Assembly (NCBI RefSeq): GCF_910592395.1 | Contig: NC_088317.1 | Location: forward strand, 12,834,001 to 12,898,000 | Direction: 5' to 3' | Length of the DNA: 64,000 nucleotides | From: Lineus longissimus | Taxonomy: Eukaryota > Nemertea > Pilidiophora > Heteronemertea > Lineidae | Shown here: positions 55,734 through 64,000 of the stretch, piece after piece | How the letters are laid out: every line of letters begins with the position of its first letter | Position numbering within the stretch: the first letter of the stretch is position 1 | The notes under the pieces: model-generated | Databases searched by the model: none | Told to the model about the DNA's origin: nothing | The model's input: the letters and a program-made list of their open reading frames with translations, nothing else | Position numbers and translations under genes: made by a program

Positions 55734-55861
55734 TCATAACCGGCGAATCTGACAATTAATTGATTATTTCATGGAAGAACACCGCATTGGTATGTCTGGG
55801 AGGAAAAGTGCATGAAACAATTCAGATACATGTACATGTATTAAGACCAAATGATAGAAGT
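55734..55861 (+). pseudogene. Partial duplicate of PAN-gene exon 2
   Basis: This ~128-bp block (cataaccggcgaat, gaagaacaccgcattg, gaggaaaagtgcatga) repeats 54915-55030 at about 90% similarity by eye, including a small acatgtacatg expansion. It is out of context after the stop codon and has no function visible. It implies an unequal event or a second broken gene copy. Confidence 0.8.
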
Positions 55862-56507
55862 AATTGGCTTCTGGTGATTTTCGTAAGCCCTTTTCGGAGT
55901 GTGTTCCTGCGTGTTTAGGCGGGGGCGGGGGAGGGGAGGGGGGGGGGGCTGTAGCCATATCCTTGTTCGATTTTCATTATGGCATGTCGCAAGCCGTGTC
56001 CCGATGCATTCCAGTGTGGGGTCTGTGAGATCTGGACGCAATGCCACGCCAGACATTTGATGGATCAAATATGGGGAAAACTAATTGTTTGTTATGATGC
56101 TGACAGTAATTTTTATTGAGGGTTACATCTAAAATGTGGACCGGCTAGTTCCAAGACGGAACGGCACCTGAAGACTTTACAGTTTTTCACATCCCTCTTT
56201 GCAGTTTTGTTGCGGTCCAACTTTGCGCCAACACTTTAAACTATAAAACTATAAAACCATAAACTATTAACTGAAAACCAAAAAACGATACAAGGCAACG
56301 CTCAAGAACATGGATGCTTGGACCAACTGACTATAGATGTCACTATGCTGACTTGGCGCGGATCGAAACGATTGCCCTAATTGTCCTAACTACGTACGCG
56401 TATATGAAACACACACAAGTAACGCGAAACAATTGCGCAAAACTTACTTTAACAATAACGCATGAAAACTAGTGAACATAACTTCGCGCGCAGATACAGA
56501 GTCCTTG
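55862..56507 (-). other. Downstream stretch, probably including the 3' end of gypsy C
   Basis: It holds a purine-rich/G-rich tract at 55915-55950. From 56507 leftward the minus strand continues the gypsy C integrase tail for about 19 codons (VSAREVMFTSFHALLLK) to a stop, so it belongs to the element interrupted by the LINE. No LTR could be delimited. Confidence 0.45.
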
Positions 56508-56762
56508 AAAGAAGAATATTGTCTTAGAAGCGCCTTTAGGCTCGATCATTGGAACTACATTGTTTGAGAACCAAAGATGGCCAACATTTTACGGTTAGCA
56601 TAGTTTATAAGGATAAGGAATTCAAGATGGCGGCAGAGCTGGTCGATCTTCAAGGACCGGTGTTAGTTTTCTTCGGATAACCCAACATAGCGAGGACTAT
56701 CTTACCCGTCTTCAACCGGAATATAAACAACTAGAGGTGAGGAATCTAATGATGTCACAATG

Positions 56763-58916
56763 AGTTTTGAGAGCAACGCAGATCTCACGCCAGAAGGACT
56801 TTCAAGGGAGTTAAATTCTCCTTCGGTTTCCTCACAGGCATCCATGTTGTCCGACAATGGCGAAAGTGGCGATATACCCGCTGATCAGGCCTGGTACGGC
56901 CACTTTCAATGAGAACTCTCAAATCTCCCTAAAGACTCGTACGTCGAAAGATTACTCGAGCTGACAGGAGAGAACACTGTGCAGATAGATCTGTTTAGAT
57001 CATGGCTGTCCGATAAGGCTAAAGCAGCCCGGCCAGACGATTGTCCGACTTCCGAACCCATCAAACGCAAAAGCACCAAGGGTGGTGGGACCAAGCACGT
57101 CAAAAATGCTAATGACTGTTATTTGCTCCAGTCTTTCTTGGACGGGGCCACAGTTCACGATATTTATGAGGTTTATCGCTCGCATAGCAGAGGTTCAACC
57201 CCTGCGGATATCAATAGAAGGCAGCTGATCCTCGACCTAGCCATGCGCCATGTCCGAATCGCGCCTGCCAACTCATGCGCTACCAGTGTAGATGTACATG
57301 AGCAAGGTGTTGAAGCGGAAACCGATCAGGAAACCTCAAACATTCGCATAACCGCAAATACTAATCCAGTGCATGGCCCAAAGCTTCTCTCAATGGCGGA
57401 CATTTGCGCGTGTGTGTGCAGGTTTGAAAATGACATGGCTTCTTTCAAAAACACTCATAGCGATCTCGCGCTTGAGCTCGAACAGTATAAAGAGCTTAAT
57501 AAAGCAGTGTCACACGATTTTAATGCAAACAAAGTCAAACTTGCAGAACTTACTGCAACTGTCTCAAGGCTCGATGCTGAAAATGGTAACCTGCAAGCGC
57601 AGGTCACTAATCTGCACCGGGAAAAGGATGAAAAAGACCACGCAACTCTGAACGATCCGATCACCGATATCGTTGCGCTGAAAGAATCTGTGGGCTCGTT
57701 TGAGACAGAACTGAACCGAATTCGGGATAAAGTTACTGATTCTCAAGAGCCAGACAAAATCTCGAATCGAGGCAAAACGTTCGTTAAACAGACAAAATCC
57801 GATATCGCTTCCGTACTTGCTAGGATGGAGGCCTGTGAAGCAGCGTACGAAGGCCTTCACGCTGCCCTAAAGGAGCACCAGCAGGAGTACTCCTCGTTAA
57901 AGGCAGAGTGCCACAAACTGCAAAGGGATCTCAGTGACACGCGTTCGGAGTTGTCGGATGCGAGCCGGAAACGCGAGGCCCTAGCTAAGGATAACGAGAG
58001 ACTGCGGGGTAAATGTGAGACCTTTGAGAATCTGCCGAAAGAATTCAAGGAGGTGAAAATTGCTTTTGAGCGCATAAAGGATACGCGCGACTCGGGTGTG
58101 GCCAAGTTGCGCAATGACGTCAAACAGGTAAAAACGGACGTCAAAAACACCGAGACTATCTTGAATGAACTTGACTCTAAATTCAAAGATCTGCGCAAAG
58201 GGCTTGACGCAGTCAAGTCCAAGGCCTCTGATACCGAAAGGAAAGTAGCAAACGAATTGAAGTCCCAAAAGGATAGCTATGCTACTCGTACCCGCAATGA
58301 GCAACATAAGGATGCCAGCGCACAAACGGTCGCGGGAAACCAGCCATCCACTCGTGTCAAAGGCACTCAACCTCTCGGTGATGCATCAGCGGTCCACCAT
58401 TCAGAACGAGCAGCCTTGGCCAGGAGGGCTGAGCAAGGGATCCTCCCGCCCCAGCAAGTTGAACGAGTGGGGGCCAAACCCCAGCATATCGAACGGATGA
58501 TCACCCCCACTACCCAGCAAACTGAACGAGCGGTCCCTCCACCAAAGCAAATTGAAACAGTCGTCTTCTCCAATCAGTGCATGGTAAAGAACAGACCGAA
58601 CCCGGATATCGACTCTGGGGTAGATAGCTACAGAACGAACGAGCAGGGCTGCGGGGAATTCACTGGCGTGACCAGAAAACCTCGACGGCGGAGGGCGCCC
58701 CTATTCGTGGGGTTCATCTCGCCCCGGACCACCGTTGACTCAATACTTAGGTTCTTAGTTGGTCACAAAGTGAGCGAGCCGCACGTTAGACTCATGAAAA
58801 GCAAAATTAGAGGCACCCAGTCAGCTAAAGTCATTGTTGACCTACAGGACAAGGACATGTTGCTCCATGAGGACTTCTGGCCAGCCGGTGTCCTCTGTCG
58901 GGAGTGGATGGATTAG
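56763..58916 (+). pseudogene. LINE ORF1: coiled coil plus RRM-like domain, one in-frame stop
   Basis: The frame opens at ATG 56763 (MSFESNADLTPEGL) and meets a TGA at 56910-56912 after GHFQ. It continues unbroken in the same frame to 58916, about 717 codons. A long coiled coil occupies roughly residues 220-500 (LELEQYKELNKAVSHDF, LDAENGNLQAQVTNLHREKD). A Pro/Gln-rich repeat segment (QQVERV, PQHIERM, QQTERAV) follows, and the C-terminus (LFVGFISPRTTVDSILRFLV to WPAGVLCREW) is an RRM-like nucleic-acid-binding fold seen in ORF1 proteins. ORF1 proteins coat LINE RNA. Confidence 0.85.
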
Positions 58917-58927
58917 ACAATCGTTTC

Positions 58928-61900
58928 ATGGATAGCTCGTCTCGTAACCTATCTCTTGCGTGCTGGAATGCGCGCGGCATAATGTCCGGGTCACTATATG
59001 TGGACAAACTGCTCACTTCCCGGAATCTCGACATTTTGGGAATCTCAGAACACTGGCTATATCCTGACTCGGCCCAGTTCTTAGAGTCCGTTAACAATGA
59101 TTTTTCTGCTTATGTAGTCTGTGATAAAGACCTATTTATCTCCGATAAGGTGCGCCGTGGTAAAGGTGGTGTGGCCCTCCTATGGCGCAAGGATCTTACA
59201 CCCTCTATCACCGACCTGCACCTGGATAGCGATAGAACAGTGGGAATATCACTGAGTATTACGGGGTATAGGATGATCACAATCATTGTGGCTTACCTCC
59301 CAAGCTCGAACCACCCGGACGATTACTTCATCGAATACGTGGACTACTTATCTCAGCTGTATGATTACTACAGCCCCCTTGGTGAGGTGATCATCATGGG
59401 GGATCTTAACGTGAAAATCGACGGGACAAGGGTGCCGCTGTGCGTTACTAGTCGAAGGATACGCGCAATGAACGCCTTCCTTTCAAACTCTGGACTTATA
59501 TCTGTCCCCGCCAGCAATATCTGCAAGGGCCCCACCTATACCTTTGATCCGTTCGAGGGGGCCAACAAAACCCTTATTGATCACATCCTAGTGAATGCTT
59601 CGCTGATGGAATCGGCTAGTGATTGTGTTATACTGCAAGAAAATGGCATAAACACATCGGACCATTTACCCATCTGTGCAGTAGTAAAAATGTCCCATAC
59701 TGGCGCCTCAGACAACACTACTGCTCGGGGATTTCTAGTTGTGCGCTACAATTGGGACCGGTGCATAAGAGACAACTTCTGTTGCATAACTGACTACAGA
59801 GCAATACTCGAAAGAAACCTCCCGCAGGTCGATACGTCAACTGCGCGTACGCACGCCGAAATTGATGCACTGTATGAATCAGTAGTTCGCACAATGGTCA
59901 CCGCAGCTGATCTCTCCATTCCCAAACGGAGGAATTCGCGTATGAAGTGCAGACCGAACTGGAATGAAAAACTCAAGCCTATCTATCAGCAAATGAAACA
60001 GGCACGCCACCTGTGGGTGCAAGCAGACAAACCCAGATCCGCGGACTCGGAGGAATTCAAACTGCACAAAGAGACCAAACGGGCTTTCAGAGCGGCTCTG
60101 CGAAAGCAGAATGCCGACTTGGAGGCGAATTTCTATGCAGAACTGGACGAGCTTGCCGAGGTAGACCAGGACAAATTCTGGAGACTGCTAAAAAGCCGTA
60201 AACTCACGCCAAACAGGCCCCCTCCCCCTATGCGCTTCAAAGGGGAAATGTGTTATGACACTTCGGACATCGCGAATAAGTGGGCCGCATATTTTGAAGA
60301 GCTTTATTCTCCGAAATGCGACCTGAGATATGATGAAACGTTTAGGTGTGAAGTAGACAGGTCAGTGCAAGACATGGACGAAAGGTCAAAGCAGATACAG
60401 ATAGACGGCCTCGACCACCCTTTCTCTTTTGAGGAAGTTACGCGCGCGATTCGTGGACTTAAGTGTGGGAAAGCAGGAGGTCACGATTCCCTCACGAACG
60501 AACACATCAAATATGGAGGTCGCATCCTCCATACAACGCTCACAAATCTCCTTAACGTGATACTGACATCTGAGCATGTACCGGCCAGTGCCAAGAACGG
60601 AGTTATCCACACTATACATAAGGGTGGGGGAAAGGATCGGGCCGAACCAGGGAGTTATCGTCCGATAACGTTGCTACCTGTTCTGTACAAACTGTTAGAA
60701 AAACTGATGCTAGAGAAACTGAATCGATGGACGCAAGACAACAATATAGTTTTCCCTAATCGCCAGCAAAGTGCCTACCAAAAGAAGCGCAGTTGTGTAT
60801 CCACTGCCTTCGTGCTCCAGGAAACAATCCGTCACAATCTCGAAAGGAACTCGAAAGTGTACGCGTGCTTCTTGGATACATCCAAAGCCTTCGATACCGT
60901 CTGGCATAACGGGCTCTTCTACAAGCTTTTTAATTTTGGGGTGCAAGGCAAGCTTTGGCGCTTGACCAAAAACTGCTATGTGGATGCTGAAAGTTGCGTG
61001 ATTGTCAGTAATACTATGTCCCCGTGGTTTGCGCTAAAACAGTCTGTCAGACAAGGTGGTGTACTCTCAACCTGGTTGTACCTACTCTACATCAACGAAC
61101 TTCTTGACAACCTTGATCAGTAAGATGTCGGTGCTAAAATCGAAGACGTGAACTGTGGATCGCCTTGCCACGCGGACGATCTCACCCTGGTATCGCTCTC
61201 AAAGTTTGGATTAGACGGCATGATGGGGTGCTGTGACCAGTATGCAATTAAGTGGAGATACGACTACAATGGACAAAAGTGCCTGATAATAGTATTCGGT
61301 GAAAGCGTGAGACAGTGGGAACGAGCGAAGCCACTCCGCAATTGGCACTTGGGTAACAAACAAGTCAGGGAAACAGATGTTTGTGTGCACCTTGGGGTAT
61401 CCCAGGATAAGCACTCCAAGCCATTGAGGCAAGTAATAGCCGCCGCCCAGAAGCTGAAAAATACGTTAATGTGCATCCTAGGTCCGGGGATTCAACCTTC
61501 TGGTTTTAATCCAGCCTCGTCTTTCAAACTCTACTGCACCGTATGCCTCCCCCGAGCGCTCTACGGTAGTGAAATTTGGAACAATCTGTCTGCGCGCGAA
61601 ACGATGATCCTCGAAAGGGCACACCGCTTTTGCTTGAAAAGGATGCAAGGATTTCCGAGAATGACTAGGACTTTAGTGGCTCAAGCAATGATCGGGAGCC
61701 ATTGTATTCAATCTTCAGTGGACGCTAGACGTCTCCAGTTCCTTGGTCAACTTGTAGCCTTAAGTAAAGCGCCATGCAAACTCCCGTGGACGGTATTCAG
61801 ACTCAGGTACCTATCCATGCAGGACAGAACTACCCGCAGTAAGGAGTGCATTGGCTATGTTCCCTTGCTCAGGGACACGTTATATAAATATCATCTATCG

Positions 61901-62425
61901 GATTACTTAGAACTAGCCGCCACGGACCCAGCTCTTTTCCCTCACAAATCCGTCTGGAAATCGACTGTACGATTAGCCATAGAGACTCATGAAAATGTTA
62001 ACTTCGTGTCCGCGTGTAACAAGGACTGCGAACTAACCAGAATTCTGAACATTGAGAAAACGTTGGACTTTCCGTCCCTCCTCTGGCTGTCCGCCCAAAA
62101 GGACCCGAGGAGTAAACATAGATATGCTTTTCTTGCAAAGCTGAACACATTTGTCATATTGCAAGAGCCTATATATTGCTCACATTGTAAAAGCGCATAC
62201 ACGGACACACCACGACATCTCTTCTGCAAGTGCTCGGGTCTCGCGGTAAAGCGAGACCTATTCTGGGAAAGAGCCGTAGACGAATGCTCCGTAGAGGTGT
62301 CCGCGGCACTGTGGAACATGAATGACAATGATCTAACAGAGACATTGCTAGGTAAGCAAATACCTGGCAGCGACCTAGAAGATAACATGTCATTGCTGCA
62401 AATTGCAGCGGAGTGCTGGTATTAA
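58928..62425 (+). pseudogene. LINE ORF2: APE endonuclease and reverse transcriptase, one in-frame stop
   Basis: It begins 12 nt after the ORF1 stop. The endonuclease (about residues 1-240) has CWNARG, GISEHW, MGDLNVK and TSDHLPI. The RT has KCGKAGGHDSL, GSYRPITLL, AYQKKRSCVS, FLDTSKAFD, SVRQGGVLS and motif C as HADDL. A TAA at 61121-61123 falls between the last two; the same frame then runs on to 62425. The C-terminus carries a zinc-finger-like CSHCKSAYTDTPRHLFCKC. This enzyme nicks target DNA and primes reverse transcription there. The copy would be inactive without readthrough. Confidence 0.9.
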
Positions 62426-62570
62426 CCAGCTCACTCAATTAATTACCAAATTACCTGTAAATAATGCACTCACTCCTCATACACTCTGTTAAATTTATTG
62501 TATACTATTTTGTATATCTTCTTCTGCATAGGAGGAATAAATAAATATATATATACATATATAGTCCTTG

Positions 62571-64000
62571 GCCCAAATGGGTAGAGACCTGGTCCTGCCA
62601 CTGACTCTGCAAGGCTGTATGGGGTCAGCAACACTTGGAGTTCCTGGGGTTGCCATGGGCATATCTTCACTTGTCGACTCTGTCTGTGGCCGGGGGGTCT
62701 GCATTCTCCGTTTCGAATTCAGACTTTTTTGGGCAAACGGCTTAATAGGTGACTGACGGAGATGGCGCCTGTTACGGCGGTAATCGGCACCATTATCGGA
62801 GGTAACAACGTAAGACCTGGGGGTCTCATGAATGTCTTTAACGACGGCCGGCTGCCACTGACAGTCCTTACAAATACGGACAGTTTCTCCAGTTTTTACC
62901 TCAGGAAGCTTTCTGGTCCTACGGTCGTAGTATTTTTTCTGGACGGCCTGGCGTTGGCGGAGCTGAGCTGTCACATCCTCAGGAATCACTGGTTTCAAGA
63001 GCTCCTCACTCACATGCATCGTTGTTCGGAGGTGGCGGTTCTTTAGCATTTGAGCCGGTGAATAGTTCATTCCCGACACTGGCGAGTCGCGAAAATCTAA
63101 CATTGCGAAAAATGGGTCTGCCTATCACCAATTGCCTTTTTAGCAGATTTTTAACAGTCTGCACATTCAGTTCGCTAAGACTGTTGCTCTGTCGACACCG
63201 TGGGCTTGAGGTCACCAATTTAAAACCCTATTCGTCTACAAATGACCGGAGTTCACGGCTACTCTATGGCATATTGTCAGCGACCAGTTCTTCGGGTATG
63301 CCATATCGCGAGAAGCGCTCTTTCAGCTTCTGGATGACAGCTGTCGCGGTTTTTGATGGCAGCTAAAATACTTTAGGATATTTCGACCGGTAGTCCACGA
63401 CCATAAGATAGTCTTTCTGATAGGTGAAAATGTCTGAGCCTAACTTGGCCCATGGGCGACCCTTGATTTCATGTGGGCTTATTGGTTCCTTTTGCTGATT
63501 GCGACTGAACCGCAACCTGCAACATGCGTTTCAATGTCCGATGACAGTCCTGGCCAGTAAAGTACCTGCCTTGCGCGAGCTTTGCGTTTCAAATGCCGAG
63601 ATGACTTGCATGAATTATTTTGAGATAGTCTGATCTCAAACTGACCGGAACAACACTCTTGTGGTCCCGTAACACAATGTCTTCTGCCATATGGAGCTGC
63701 TCTTGAATGGGCCAGTGACACTGCGCGTCTGGTGACACTTTGCCTTTATATGTTGGCCATCCAAAGTGAGCATAGCGACTGATTTCCTGCAGCACTTTGT
63801 CTTCATGAGTTGCGGTTTGGAGTTGCATTCTGCGGCTCTCGGATATTGGCAACTGGTGACCATCGTGTGGACCTGTTTGTCAGCTTCGGAAAACTGTTGT
63901 TCACCAGAGTCACCAGATGCCAGACTGGCTCGGCTTATCTGCAATGTACATGTGCTTGCCAGTTAGGTACTTGATATGCAAATCGTACTTCATTGCGCGC
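62571..64000 (-). pseudogene. Gypsy C: decayed Ty3/gypsy integrase, interrupted by the LINE
   Basis: Reading leftward, the integrase zinc region (IIHASHLGI, VLYWPGLSSDI, HVAGC), first catalytic region (GRPWAKLGSDIFTYQKDYLM), third catalytic region (SSPRCRQSNSLSELNVQTVK) and C-terminal domain (MNYSPAQMLKNRHLRTTMHV, KKYYDRRTRKL, ETPRSYVVTSDNGADYRRNR) all appear, but in different frames with several indels and stops. The order ends with integrase, so it is an ordinary gypsy layout unlike gypsy A. Coding continues past the LINE to about 56450. It is clearly older than the LINE and gypsy A and B. Confidence 0.8.

Larger units (their letters stand above)
56508..62562 (+). mobile_element. Near-complete 6.1-kb non-LTR retrotransposon (LINE)
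   Basis: A ~255-bp 5' leader, ORF1, ORF2 and a short AT-rich 3' tail (aataaataaatatatatat) make up the element. agtccttg flanks both sides (56500-56507, 62563-62570). The interrupted gypsy C coding frame resumes on the other side, which supports these borders. The endonuclease is APE-type and the layout suits the CR1/Jockey assemblage. I do not assign a clade. Each ORF has one in-frame stop. Confidence 0.88.

Noticed and set aside
332-61123. Reassigned stop codon TAA to explain in-frame stops
   Set aside because: TAA also ends genuine frames here, the host exons need no recoding, and each site sits where a single substitution from a sense codon suffices.

Overview
This is eukaryotic, intron-bearing DNA, almost certainly from a marine invertebrate and probably a deuterostome (echinoderm, hemichordate or cephalochordate). 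The evidence is a rhodopsin-type GPCR with spliced exons, PAN and LamG-like exons, animal transposase families, and a Ty3/gypsy element of the Gmr1-like type with a SCAN-like Gag. Gmr1-like elements were first described from deuterostomes. The species call is an inference and I hold it loosely. Most long open frames belong to mobile elements, and several of these are nested.

Region 1 (1-23303) is one Ty3/gypsy element, 'gypsy A', on the minus strand. Its 5' LTR is at 22997-23303, and it runs off the left edge with the unusual domain order Gag-PR-INT. Its gag gene is split by a 19.1-kb insertion (2622-21701). That insertion has terminal inverted repeats, a target duplication, and mirror-image arrays of a ~167-bp repeat just inside each end. 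It carries no recognisable transposase. A second Ty3/gypsy element, 'gypsy B' (4296-13570), sits inside it, with long gag and pol frames, a candidate -1 frameshift site and a truncated 3' LTR.

Region 2 (23304-43700) is host-like DNA full of small DNA transposons. A minus-strand GPCR gene (36912-41404) has TM3-TM7 exons once but three first-exon copies in tandem, plus a fourth broken copy near 23.7 kb. Other contents are a LamG-like exon (28466-29031), a TTAA-flanked Kolobok-like element with a THAP domain (30586-31946), an 8-bp-TSD element with inverted 15-mer arrays (38221-39114) and several MITEs.

Region 3 (44253-49577) has two pogo-like DDE transposase genes. One is intronless and broken. 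The other is a complete TIR-bounded element with four exons in consistent phase, but with Asn in place of the first catalytic Asp.

Region 4 (50436-55675) is a probable two-exon secreted PAN/Apple-type gene. Its 3.9-kb intron holds three more elements, including a 579-bp near-perfect palindrome.

Region 5 (56508-64000) is a near-complete non-LTR retrotransposon inserted into the integrase C-terminus of a third, badly decayed gypsy element.

Several element genes are broken by just one in-frame stop codon, so these copies are fairly young. The strongest candidate for something undescribed is the architecture shared by three elements of different target-duplication class: tandem arrays in opposite orientation at the two ends.
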